A stretch of DNA of 55,937 bases from Pontibacter pamirensis. GTDB taxonomy: Bacteria; Bacteroidota; Bacteroidia; Cytophagales; Hymenobacteraceae. Position 1 is the first letter of the stretch; every line of letters begins with the position of its first letter. The position numbers and the translations under genes were made by a program. A model generated the notes under the pieces. That model was given only the letters and a program-made list of their open reading frames with translations, had not been told where the DNA came from and did no database searches. The stretch covers positions 1 through 55,937 of the forward strand of contig NZ_SSNI01000038.1 in NCBI RefSeq assembly GCF_010015475.1, read 5' to 3'. Below, in pieces: positions 48,600 through 55,937 of the stretch.

Positions 48600-49757
48600 C
48601 TACACTTTGTCTAAAGCCTGTTCTAAATCTCTGATAAGGTATTCTGGGTCCTCCAGCCCTACGTAAAACCGCACCATGTTAAAGGGCAGGTCCGACTTCA
48701 TCTCCTCAGAAGCATAAGTGGCCGATACCGGGAAAATAAGCGACTCATGCCCGCCCCAGGATGCTGCCATCAGAAAGTGCTTAAGGCTATCACAAAACCT
48801 ATCTACCTGTTCCATACGCGCGGCCTTAAGGTACAGGGAAAACTGACCAGAGTTATCTCGCATCTGGCGCTGCGCCAGTTCATACTGTGGGTGCGTGGGC
48901 AGAAAAGGAAACAGAACCTGCTCTACCTTTGGGTGCTGAGTTAAATAGCCCACCACTTTGCGTGTAGAGGCTGCTACCCGCTCCATCCGTACCGGCAGTG
49001 TGCGAAGTCCCCTGATAAACAGCCAGGCATCATGCGGCGACATCACTGCCCCAAGTGTTAAGAACTCTCCTTTAAAAATCTGGTTTATACGTTCGCGGGA
49101 GCCGCACACAATACCACCCATCGCATCGGAATGCCCGCCGATGTACTTGGTGCAGGAATGCACAACCAGGTCTATACCGAAGGCAATTGGGTTCTGGTGC
49201 AAGGGACTGGCAAAGCTGTTGTCGATGATGGTGATGCAGTTGTTTTCTTTGGCGAAAGCCGCCAAGGTAATTAAATCCTGCAGCTCAAACGTAAAGGAAG
49301 TGGGACTTTCGAGATACAGCAACCTCGTGTTTGGCCTCATGGCATCTTCGAAGTTGCCAATGTCTCTCCCATCCACCATCGTGACCTCTACACCAAAGCG
49401 GGGCAGAAATTTCCGCATCAGGTTTTTAGTCCAGGTATAGGGCCGCTTTACACACACCACATGGTCTCCGGCTTTTACCTGCGAAAGTACGGCCGCTGCT
49501 ATAGCACCCATGCCACTACCAAAGGCAACGGCATGCTCTGCCCCTTCCAGCGCTGCCATTTTCTTTTCAAATATAGTCACCGTAGGGTTGTTGCCCCGGC
49601 TGTACATATACTCGTCCTCCTCATGCTTCATCTTGTATCGCATGTCGGCTACGGTCTTACTCGCAAAATTGCTACTCTGTATAATGGGTGGTGCTACTGC
49701 CTCAAAATACTGCTCCCGCTCCTCCCCTAGTTCGTTGATGATGTATGATAGGTCCAT
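48600..49757 (-). CDS. PLP-dependent trans-sulfuration enzyme (Cys/Met metabolism family)
   Basis: 385 residues, cystathionine gamma-synthase/beta-lyase/gamma-lyase family. The fold type I blocks are EEDEYMYSRGNNPTVTIFEK, AVAFGSGMGAIAAAVLSQVK, LLYLESPTSFTFELQDLITL, ITIIDNSFASPLHQNPIAFG and the PLP-lysine in VVHSCTKYIGGHSDAMGGIV. The end (MVRFYVGLEDPEYLIRDLEQ) is typical. Which reaction it catalyses cannot be read from these motifs; no met genes are adjacent and no SAM riboswitch is seen upstream. Monocistronic. Confidence 0.87.
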   Translation of the reverse strand: MDLSYIINELGEEREQYFEAVAPPIIQSSNFASKTVADMRYKMKHEEDEYMYSRGNNPTVTIFEKKMAALEGAEHAVAFGSGMGAIAAAVLSQVKAGDHVVCVKRPYTWTKNLMRKFLPRFGVEVTMVDGRDIGNFEDAMRPNTRLLYLESPTSFTFELQDLITLAAFAKENNCITIIDNSFASPLHQNPIAFGIDLVVHSCTKYIGGHSDAMGGIVCGSRERINQIFKGEFLTLGAVMSPHDAWLFIRGLRTLPVRMERVAASTRKVVGYLTQHPKVEQVLFPFLPTHPQYELAQRQMRDNSGQFSLYLKAARMEQVDRFCDSLKHFLMAASWGGHESLIFPVSATYASEEMKSDLPFNMVRFYVGLEDPEYLIRDLEQALDKV

Positions 49758-50018
49758 AGTTTCAGCTTTATTCTAACTTCTTTTACTCCTTCGCAGCGCT
49801 TTACGTTCAGCAGCTACCAAGTGTGCCTAGAACAAATACTAATTATTTTAGCAATTATAGGTCGATTTTCTATTTTCCTGCTTCCAGCATCCAGAAACGC
49901 ACCAAATATTTTCAAAAACTATGGTAACTTGTTGATTATAAGCCTATTTATTTTTATCTTGTGCTATAAATATTAGCATTTATTGCAACTGTTGCTGGTT
50001 CACAGATGTTGTTAGTAT

Positions 50019-51047
50019 ATGAAAGAGAAAGAAGAAGAAAATGTTGTTTCGCTGTATCCGGAGGAGCAGAAAATGACGGAAAAAGAGTGGCAGAAATCAA
50101 TACCGGCCCAGGTGTTTCTGAACTACTTTTTTGCGATAAATTACCATATTCAGCACTTCAACGATAATGGCTTAGCGCATCTTACTTTTTTCAAAGAGGC
50201 TAGGCCAGAACTGAACGATCAGGATATGGAGGCTGTAAAACGCTTGCTGCTGAACTGTTGGAGCACAGAGTATGCCTTGCGTACCACTGCAGAGTTGGGC
50301 GACGAGGCTTATATGCGCAACGCGCTCCACTGGACTTTCCCGCAGGCTTACTATACTGTTTTTGCCGGGCTACAGGCTTTCCTGCGCACGCGCGGTGTAA
50401 GTTCAAATCACGAGGCGCTTATACTCCGCGAAGCAGGGCGACTGGTCGTGAAGAATGCCTACCCCAGAACGATAGGATTCTATGCTTCCGGACATTACGA
50501 GGATTTTAATATTAACCGGCTGCCATTGGCGCACTATAAGCCGGGTCTGCAGATAGCAGGCAAGGAACTGGAGGCTCAGGCACAGATTGGGCAGTTCTTG
50601 CGCACCTCACGCCGCCAGAAAGCGAAAGCGGTAAGGCAACAGGTACAGGCAAACCCTGCCACGGCCATACGCAGCAGCCGCACAAATGAGGTACTTCAGA
50701 AGTTCGGGCCGCAGCACTGGCAGCAACTTACGTGGCGCGTGGGCTATACTACTATTTTTGACCTGATGGCGCGCCTGCGCATCTCCTCATCGCACCGCGA
50801 AATTGAGCGCTTTGTGCAGGCAGACATAGACTTCAAGTTGTTCCATGAGTCGCTGCTGGAGATTGTGAGTTACCTGAACGGCATCCATGAAAGTTATGTG
50901 GCGCAGGCCATGGGTATGCAGCAATACGAGGCTTTTGTGCAGGAACTGCCAAAGCACCTGCAAAACTCTTTTGCAGGTGCCAGAATGCAGGAGCGAATCA
51001 AGCCGCTCTTCACAGAAGAGGATTACCAACTGGGGCAGGCAGCTTAA
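50019..51047 (+). CDS. Hypothetical helical protein (possible HEPN-like region)
   Basis: 342 residues, mostly alpha-helical, no signal peptide. Notable segments: KSIPAQVFLNYFFAINYHIQ, LLNCWSTEYALRTTAELGDE, ALHWTFPQAYYTVFAGLQAF and FYASGHYEDFNINRLPLAHY. Helices with A-x-W-x-x-P-x-A-Y-Y-x-V-F are loosely reminiscent of HEPN-type helical bundles, but the R-x4-6-H motif is not evident. No family recognised. A terminator follows at 51077. Function unknown. Confidence 0.65.
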   Translation: MKEKEEENVVSLYPEEQKMTEKEWQKSIPAQVFLNYFFAINYHIQHFNDNGLAHLTFFKEARPELNDQDMEAVKRLLLNCWSTEYALRTTAELGDEAYMRNALHWTFPQAYYTVFAGLQAFLRTRGVSSNHEALILREAGRLVVKNAYPRTIGFYASGHYEDFNINRLPLAHYKPGLQIAGKELEAQAQIGQFLRTSRRQKAKAVRQQVQANPATAIRSSRTNEVLQKFGPQHWQQLTWRVGYTTIFDLMARLRISSSHREIERFVQADIDFKLFHESLLEIVSYLNGIHESYVAQAMGMQQYEAFVQELPKHLQNSFAGARMQERIKPLFTEEDYQLGQAA

Positions 51048-51076
51048 GCTACCTTACTCATACATACGTATACTTC

Positions 51077-51112
51077 AGGCTCCCGTGGGTTTATACCTGC
51101 GGGAGCCTTATT
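51077..51112 (+). terminator. Rho-independent terminator after the hypothetical gene
   Basis: Stem AGGCTCCCG / CGGGAGCCT followed by TATT. Confidence 0.85.
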
Positions 51113-51233
51113 GATTATGAATAACTGATTTTGAATAAGTGATTAGTCGGATGAGAGAATTCTAAGTAGCTAAACACTCAATTCGCCTACCTTCAATAAG
51201 TGCTACATGTCAATGAATTCCAGCTTCTCTATT

Positions 51234-51311
51234 CTGTCATCCTGGAAGGATCTTGCTAGAAGGGAAGTTAAGCTTTTGCGGCTCGCCCACAAGATCTTTC
51301 TAGGATGATAG
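51234..51311. repeat. Imperfect intergenic palindrome (REP-like)
   Basis: Arms 51234-51255 (CTGTCATCCTGGAAGGATCT..) and 51290-51311 pair over 22 positions. All three departures are G-T pairs, which become wobble pairs if transcribed. Position in a long spacer and the 'GTCATCCT...AGGATGA' pattern recall dispersed intergenic repeats of bacteria; other copies would lie outside the window. Confidence 0.6.
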
Positions 51312-51545
51312 GGATTGCAGGTATTTCTATCTGACATGATGTGATATAGCTATATGAAGCGTAGGTAAAACTTCTAAACCTGTGCGTGCTTAAGGAGAAA
51401 AACAAAATTTTGCGTTCTAACTATCGCTCTAAACCAACAATTTAACAATTAAGCCATTTAACAATTAGCAGATTAACCTTTAAAAGCTGCCATTTATTTA
51501 CGAATTTTGCAGATTATTCAAAACAACCACCATTACTAAAAACGC

Positions 51546-53087
51546 ATGCAACTGAGCGAACAGGAACTACGCAGACGCCATGAGCGCGAAGAGCTGGAGA
51601 AAATGGGCATCAACCCCTATCCATCTGAGACCTTTGAAGTTACTGCCACTGCCAAAGAAATAAAGCAAAATTTCGATAAGGAAAAGAACAACTACCAGGA
51701 AGTAAGCCTGGCTGGCCGCCTAATGAGCCGCCGCATCATGGGCAAAGCTTCCTTTGCGGAACTGATGGACAGCACCGGTCGCATCCAGATTTATGTGTCG
51801 CGTGATGATATTGCACCGGACGAAGACAAGGCCATGTACAATACCGTGTTCAAGAAGATGCTGGACATCGGTGACTTTATCGGTATCAAGGGTTATGCTT
51901 TCGTGACGCAGGTGGGTGAGATTTCGGTACACGTTACCGAATTAAAAGTGCTGACAAAATCGCTTAAGCCGCTCCCGATTGTAAAGCGCGAAATAGACGA
52001 GAACGGCGTAGAGCACGTGTACGATGCGTTCAGCGATCCGGAACTACGTTACCGCCAGCGCTATGTTGACCTTGTGGTAAACCCGGATGTGCGCGAAACA
52101 TTCAAGAAGCGTACGCAGCTGGTAAACTCTATGCGCAGCTTCCTGACAGACAAAGGCTATTTAGAGGTGGAAACCCCTGTCCTGCAGCCTTTGTACGGTG
52201 GTGCGGCGGCTCGTCCGTTCAAAACGCATCACAACACCCTGGACATGACGCTGTACCTGCGCATCGCCAACGAACTGTACCTGAAGCGCCTCATCGTGGG
52301 TGGTTTCGACGGCGTGTTTGAGTTTGCGAAAGACTTCCGTAATGAAGGCATGAGCCGCTTCCATAATCCGGAGTTTACGCAAGTGGAGCTTTACGTGGCC
52401 TACAAAGACTATAACTGGATGATGGATCTGGTGGAGGCGATGGTAGAGAAAGTGGCCATGGACCTGCACGGCACTACCGAGGTGAAAGTCGGAGACAACA
52501 CCATCAACTTCCAGCGCCCATGGAAGCGATTTACTATGTTTGAAGCCATCGAGCATTTCACAAAGATTGAAATCTCCGAAATGGATGAGCCAGCCCTGCG
52601 CCAGACAGCAGAAGGCTTGGGTATCAAAATTGAGCCAACGCTCGGCAAAGGCAAAATCATTGATGAGATTTTCGGGGAGACCTGTGAACCATACCTAATT
52701 CAGCCAACATTTATCACGGATTACCCGGTAGAGATGAGCCCGCTGGCCAAGAAGCACCGCAGTAAGCCAGGATTGGTAGAACGTTTTGAGGCAATCTGCA
52801 ACGGTAAAGAAATCTGCAATGCTTTCTCAGAGCTAAACGACCCGATTGACCAGCGCGCCCGATTTGAGGAGCAACTGGAACTGGGAAAGCGTGGCGACAC
52901 AGAAGCGATGGTGCTGGACGAGGATTTCCTCCGTGCCCTGGAGTATGGTATGCCGCCAACAGCAGGACTGGGTATCGGCATCGACCGCCTGAGCATGATC
53001 ATGACAAACTCACACTCTATTCAGGATGTCCTGTTCTTCCCGCAGATGAAACCTGAAAAACAGGAGAAGAAAGAAGAGGAAAAGTAA
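51546..53087 (+). CDS. lysS: Lysyl-tRNA synthetase, class II
   Basis: 513 residues. The N-terminal OB-fold for anticodon binding (SLAGRLMSRRIMGKASFAEL, then DIGDFIGIKGYAFVTQVG) precedes the class II catalytic domain: motif 1 near VRETFKKRTQLVNSMRSFL, motif 2 FRNEGMSRFHNPEFTQVELY and motif 3 GMPPTAGLGIGIDRLSMIM. Essential cytoplasmic enzyme charging tRNA-Lys. The start is ATG 51546; the tail is Lys/Glu-rich (EKQEKKEEEK). A large perfect hairpin follows. Confidence 0.96.
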   Translation: MQLSEQELRRRHEREELEKMGINPYPSETFEVTATAKEIKQNFDKEKNNYQEVSLAGRLMSRRIMGKASFAELMDSTGRIQIYVSRDDIAPDEDKAMYNTVFKKMLDIGDFIGIKGYAFVTQVGEISVHVTELKVLTKSLKPLPIVKREIDENGVEHVYDAFSDPELRYRQRYVDLVVNPDVRETFKKRTQLVNSMRSFLTDKGYLEVETPVLQPLYGGAAARPFKTHHNTLDMTLYLRIANELYLKRLIVGGFDGVFEFAKDFRNEGMSRFHNPEFTQVELYVAYKDYNWMMDLVEAMVEKVAMDLHGTTEVKVGDNTINFQRPWKRFTMFEAIEHFTKIEISEMDEPALRQTAEGLGIKIEPTLGKGKIIDEIFGETCEPYLIQPTFITDYPVEMSPLAKKHRSKPGLVERFEAICNGKEICNAFSELNDPIDQRARFEEQLELGKRGDTEAMVLDEDFLRALEYGMPPTAGLGIGIDRLSMIMTNSHSIQDVLFFPQMKPEKQEKKEEEK

Positions 53088-53096
53088 GCACAATCA

Positions 53097-53157
53097 AATA
53101 CAATCAAAAAGAAAGCGCCTGCTACAATGTAGCAGGCGCTTTCTTTTTGATTGTATT
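53097..53157. terminator. 29-bp perfect hairpin terminator between lysS and the YtxH gene
   Basis: Arms 53097-53125 and 53129-53157 are fully complementary with an AAT loop. The GC-rich centre GCGCCTGCTAC is flanked by A-rich and T-rich ends, so it terminates both converging genes. Confidence 0.95.
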
Positions 53158-53167
53158 ATCGTACCCC

Positions 53168-53758
53168 TTATGGTTTAGGTGGAGTAGTTGGCGTTGCCGG
53201 ACCACCTGTAGCAGGAGGTGTTGTTGGGCCGCCTGGTCTTGTAGTTCCTGGGCCTGTGTTGCCTGTACTTCCCGGGTTCCTTGGGTCATTTATCATATTC
53301 TTCACATCACTGTCACTACGCTTGTCAGTATCCGTGTACGGGCTGTTCTTTGTGGTGCCAGTAGTAGTTGTACTGGTAGCCACTCTACCTGTAGTTGCAG
53401 TAGGAGGTAGATCAGGAGCTTGGTTTACGTGCGCATCTGTCTGGCCTCCGCCTTTGTTTACCTTGTTCATCAGGTCGTTTACCTGGCTACTTACTTGGTC
53501 GGTATATTTTTTAGCTGATTCTGTTACTTTTTTGCGCATAGCTGTACCTCTTTCAGGAGCTAAAAGCAGCCCGGCAAGAACTCCTACACCAGCACCTGCT
53601 AACAAGCCTGCGGTGAAACCACCAGCACCAGCAGCTTTCTTTTTCTTCGATTTTGAAGAAGTATCTTTCTGCTTCATCTGGTGTAGAGAAGAAGATGACT
53701 CCGTATTATAGTTTGATCCGCGTTCTCCTAATGATCTGCAATCCATGTCTGTTCTCAT
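53168..53758 (-). CDS. YtxH-domain protein 1 (long, disordered tail)
   Basis: 196 residues. The YtxH core is GGFTAGLLAGAGVGVLAGLL then LAPERGTAMRKKVTESAKKY, i.e. one glycine-rich membrane helix followed by an amphipathic helix. The front is Ser/Lys-rich and the tail is Thr/Gly/Pro-rich and probably disordered (PGTTRPGGPTTPPATGGPAT). Family members are small membrane proteins often induced by stress. First of three YtxH genes on the minus strand within 1.8 kb, each with its own spacer. Confidence 0.75.
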   Translation of the reverse strand: MRTDMDCRSLGERGSNYNTESSSSLHQMKQKDTSSKSKKKKAAGAGGFTAGLLAGAGVGVLAGLLLAPERGTAMRKKVTESAKKYTDQVSSQVNDLMNKVNKGGGQTDAHVNQAPDLPPTATTGRVATSTTTTGTTKNSPYTDTDKRSDSDVKNMINDPRNPGSTGNTGPGTTRPGGPTTPPATGGPATPTTPPKP

Positions 53759-54011
53759 AGTTCGTATTTTTTTTTATTTGGGGTATATCATTTACATAAA
53801 GTCCGTATAAAGACTTTATTTTCTACTAATAACGAGATAGGCAGTAATAGGTTAGAAAAGCCCCTGAAAAACAAGTTGCGCCTGCTCTATATAAAGAACA
53901 GGCGCAACTGAAGGTAACATTAGCTTCGTTCATGAGCAAAGCTCATATGGCCTTTGCTACAGAATAATATCATTCTGCACGTTACCAGATTTATTTCACT
54001 GTACCAGGTGG

Positions 54012-54302
54012 TTAAGCGTTACCGCTAGTAGAGCCCGTTGCGTTGCCGCCTGTTGTGCCTGTATTAGAACCGCCTTTATTGGATTCTTCGGATTTGCCGA
54101 ACGTGTCACCGCTCATGTTCTTGATTTCGTCTAAACCAATTTGCAGATTCTTTTCTAAGTCTTTGCTTACTTTTCCGGCCCATTTCTTAACACTGGTACG
54201 GGTAACTTCACCAGTATCCGGTGCCATTAGTAAACCTGCAATTACACCGGCACTTGCGCCAGCCAACATAGCTAATAATATCTTTCCGCTATTATCTTTC
54301 AT
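54012..54302 (-). CDS. YtxH-domain protein 2
   Basis: 96 residues: KILLAMLAGASAGVIAGLLM then APDTGEVTRTSVKKWAGKVS and a Gly/Thr/Asn-rich tail (GGSNTGTTGGNATGSTSG). The same architecture as its neighbours with a shorter tail. Likely small membrane-anchored protein; role unknown. Confidence 0.75.
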   Translation of the reverse strand: MKDNSGKILLAMLAGASAGVIAGLLMAPDTGEVTRTSVKKWAGKVSKDLEKNLQIGLDEIKNMSGDTFGKSEESNKGGSNTGTTGGNATGSTSGNA

Positions 54303-54467
54303 AGTCTTGATTGGTTGTTATTAAATTTATTTATACTGTTTTTACAATGTTTATTAAATAACGTTTAAGTATAGCATTAAGTTATATCTATACAAAAGAA
54401 TTCTATTACTGTGTGCTTAAAGGCACAGATTAACCATTTTTACATGGCCATTGAAAGATGTTATTTA

Positions 54468-54881
54468 TTATTGCCCAATCTGAGAAATAAGGCGCACTAT
54501 CTCATCTTTTGTCTTGCCAAGCTTACGCTGTAACCGGTCAAGTAACTCCCTTTCGCCTCCTTCCTGATAGTCCAGGTCGTCGTCTGTCAGATCATCATAA
54601 TTATTTCTCAGTTGTCTCTTCACATCAGTCCAAGACCCTTGCATGACCAGTTCATCGTCATCACTGCCTGGTCCTTGGTTTGACATAGCCTTAATTCTGG
54701 CTGTCCAACGCTTCAACGTATTATTCACTTCATCCCCTGCCTCAGTCAGGCTTTGCATCACGCTCTGGCGGGCGGCGCGGCCCTCTTCAGGCGCCAGTAA
54801 TATGCCTGCTACTACACCAGCACCTAATCCTGCCAGGGAAGCTAAAAGTATTTTTCCGTTGTCTTTGTTCTTTTTGTTCAT
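54468..54881 (-). CDS. YtxH-domain protein 3
   Basis: 137 residues: the YtxH core KILLASLAGLGAGVVAGILL then APEEGRAARQSVMQSLTEA. The tail is charged and helical (NNYDDLTDDDLDYQEGGERE, then LQRKLGKTKDEIVRLISQIG), unlike the disordered tails of the other two; this part resembles a CsbD-like general stress module. A fusion of a membrane anchor to a stress helix is inferred. Confidence 0.72.
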   Translation of the reverse strand: MNKKNKDNGKILLASLAGLGAGVVAGILLAPEEGRAARQSVMQSLTEAGDEVNNTLKRWTARIKAMSNQGPGSDDDELVMQGSWTDVKRQLRNNYDDLTDDDLDYQEGGERELLDRLQRKLGKTKDEIVRLISQIGQ

Positions 54882-55077
54882 GGTTTTGATTTAATTAAGT
54901 ATCATTCTGCACTTTCCACGCCTTTCAGGTACAAGCACAGCAGCAAAAAGCCGCCTACCGCTTTTATTTCCATACTTTTGCGCATCGAAATTACATACGG
55001 TTTCAGCCATATTTGGTTAATATAGGTACAACAAGTGAAATGACCGCGTATAAACCAAAAACCATCCACAACATAAA

Positions 55078-55320
55078 ATGAAAAGTATAACCACTGCTTT
55101 TTTTGCCCTGCTGCTGAGCAGCGTGTTTTCCTGCGCGGGCACTGAAACGGCTCAGACTAACTGCATTGATCCTGAAAAAATAAACCCTGACGGCATTTGC
55201 ACCATGCAGTACGACCCCGTGTGCGGCTGCGATGGCAAAACTTACAGCAACGCCTGTGTGGCCGACAACGCAGGCGTAACCTCCTACACCAAGGGTGCCT
55301 GCAGTGGTAATGGCGCTTAA
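55078..55320 (+). CDS. Kazal-domain lipoprotein
   Basis: 80 residues. The lipoprotein signal ends at FSCAG. The mature part is one Kazal domain: CTMQYDPVCGCDGKTYSNAC then VADNAGVTSYTKGAC, with the six Cys and the Tyr-Ser-Asn of the fold. Kazal domains block serine proteases by a loop near the second Cys. In bacteria their targets are mostly unknown. An envelope-tethered inhibitor is plausible. It lies 35 bp before a cupin gene, so they may share a message. Confidence 0.85.
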   Translation: MKSITTAFFALLLSSVFSCAGTETAQTNCIDPEKINPDGICTMQYDPVCGCDGKTYSNACVADNAGVTSYTKGACSGNGA

Positions 55321-55355
55321 CAGGCGCGCTATGTATACATATTAAAACAAAAGAA

Positions 55356-55727
55356 ATGAGCGATAAAAAATACTTCAAACAAACGAAGCCGTTTCGGGTA
55401 CCCACCCACGACGGCAAATTTATAGAGGAGCACTTTGGCCACGCCTCCACCCAAACCGGTACCTTCAGCGTGGCACACATGGTAGCGCCTCCCCGTTGGG
55501 GAGAGCCTCATCAGAAGCCCGAATTCGATGAGATCACAATTGTTACACGGGGCCGCCAGCTAATGGAGATAGACGGAGAAGAAGTAGAAGTAAAAGCCGG
55601 GGAGTCTATCCTGATCAAAGCTGGTGCGCGTATCCGCTACTCAAACCCTTATGACGAAGAAACAGAATACTGGTCCATCTGTATTCCCGCCTTCGATATC
55701 AGCACCGTTCACCGGGAAGATGACTAG
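55356..55727 (+). CDS. Cupin-fold protein
   Basis: 123 residues with a double-stranded beta-helix: GTFSVAHMVAPPRWGEPHQK, PEFDEITIVTRGRQLMEIDG and VKAGESILIKAGARIRYSNP, the two cupin motifs. The His/Glu metal ligands are only partly preserved (PHQKPEFDE has His and Glu). No catalytic activity can be named. It follows the Kazal gene on the same strand. No signal peptide. Confidence 0.82.
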   Translation: MSDKKYFKQTKPFRVPTHDGKFIEEHFGHASTQTGTFSVAHMVAPPRWGEPHQKPEFDEITIVTRGRQLMEIDGEEVEVKAGESILIKAGARIRYSNPYDEETEYWSICIPAFDISTVHREDD

Positions 55728-55849
55728 CGCTTCCTGTGCTTCCTAAGTGTTGAAGGATGGTGAATGACGTGTGAATATTTTATCTGGTTACCCTTTATGA
55801 AGAAGATACACTTAGAGCATGTTTAAATTTAGAGGATTAGCAAAAAAGA

Positions 55850-55926
55850 GCGAGTCAGTGCGTAAGCAATGGGTAACCAAACTCAAAAGCTTATGCAATC
55901 TCAATACAAGAGACTCACTGACTCGC
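55850..55926. promoter_or_regulatory. 11-bp inverted repeat around the IS5 transposase start
   Basis: GCGAGTCAGTG (55850-55860) is complementary to CACTGACTCGC (55916-55926), the latter within transposase codons 8-12. In RNA that enters from outside, the stem would enclose the start codon, a known way for IS elements to silence read-through (e.g. IS10/IS50). For this element it is inference. Confidence 0.4.
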
Positions 55927-55937
55927 AATGGGACATT
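55893..55937 (+). CDS. IS5-family transposase, first 15 codons
   Basis: ATG 55893 begins MQSQYKRLTDSQWDI, then the window ends. Y-K-x-L-T-D-x-Q-W is the usual N-terminal start of ISL2/IS1031-type IS5 transposases (family knowledge). Too short to judge integrity. Confidence 0.7.
   Translation, partial: MQSQYKRLTDSQWDI

Larger units (their letters stand above)
51048..51545. other. Long intergenic region before lysS
   Basis: About 500 bases: a terminator at the start, a long imperfect palindrome in the middle and AT-rich DNA (AATTAAGCCATTTAACAATT repeats) before lysS. No gene seen. Confidence 0.5.
55815..55937 (+). mobile_element. Left end of an IS5-family insertion sequence (cut by window edge)
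   Basis: A probable terminal repeat GAGCATGTTTAAATTT at 55815-55830, preceded by a possible TTA target triplet, leads into a transposase start at 55893. The right end lies outside the window. Confidence 0.7.

Noticed and set aside
49758..50018. SAM riboswitch before the trans-sulfuration gene
   Set aside because: No SAM-I or SAM-II-like fold or conserved core was recognisable in the leader.

Overview
The window looks like a chromosome segment from a Bacteroidota bacterium, most likely Cytophagales/Hymenobacteraceae (a Pontibacter-like organism). The signs are a lipoprotein-rich gene set (DUF4142, fasciclin, YtxH proteins), tra/ArdC/RadC relics typical of Bacteroidota conjugative elements, an integrase of the Bacteroidota type, several TAnnTTTG -7 promoter boxes and weak Shine-Dalgarno signals. 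The genus is an inference; no rRNA is present.

The left third (1 to about 19.26 kb) is an eroded accessory island. It holds four insertion sequences: an IS982 end cut by the window edge, a complete IS1182-type element with 34-bp perfect inverted repeats that truncates ynfA, a complete IS1-type element with an 8-bp target duplication, and, at the far right of the window, the first 123 bases of an IS5-type element. Plasmid/conjugative-transposon relics lie among them: parA and traN with frameshifts, a frameshifted traN-adjacent gene, radC with an in-frame amber codon, an ardC 3' fragment plus an intact ardC copy, and a 5' fragment of the integrase gene. Two better preserved cargo units are a sugar-oxidation-like cluster (DUF1080 protein, DUF6807/PmoA-like protein, and a lipoprotein joining a PQQ propeller, a cytochrome c motif and DUF1080) and a YhcG-type PDDEXK nuclease. 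A full tyrosine recombinase (17901-19115) sits next to the 3' end of tRNA-Ser(UGA) (19368-19452), the usual arrangement at an island boundary.

From 19.3 kb on the DNA is ordinary, well-kept chromosome: BrkB-like membrane protein and thioesterase, MltG, TsaC/Sua5, an LpxL-type acyltransferase, WbqC, ClpC, an acyl-CoA carboxylase beta chain, an M42 peptidase, a BtuF-like binding protein, aroA/aroB and proline dehydrogenase. 

Between 36.6 and 46.2 kb lies an envelope/stress neighbourhood: two near-identical copies of a tiny acidic lipoprotein gene, an ECF sigma factor followed by a membrane protein that appears to fuse an anti-sigma-like N-terminus to a trypsin-like protease, two fasciclin lipoproteins, a glycine-zipper general-stress-like protein, a DUF4142 lipoprotein, a DUF2383-like four-helix protein, a SGNH esterase and a Prc-type protease. 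Gamma-glutamyltransferase, a trans-sulfuration enzyme, lysyl-tRNA synthetase, three YtxH proteins, a Kazal-type lipoprotein and a cupin follow. 

No CRISPR array, rRNA or recognised riboswitch was seen. The most interesting items are the sigma/anti-sigma-protease pair, the PQQ-heme-DUF1080 fusion, the duplicated lipoprotein gene whose terminators differ by compensatory base-pair changes, and the nested relics around the integrase and tRNA-Ser.
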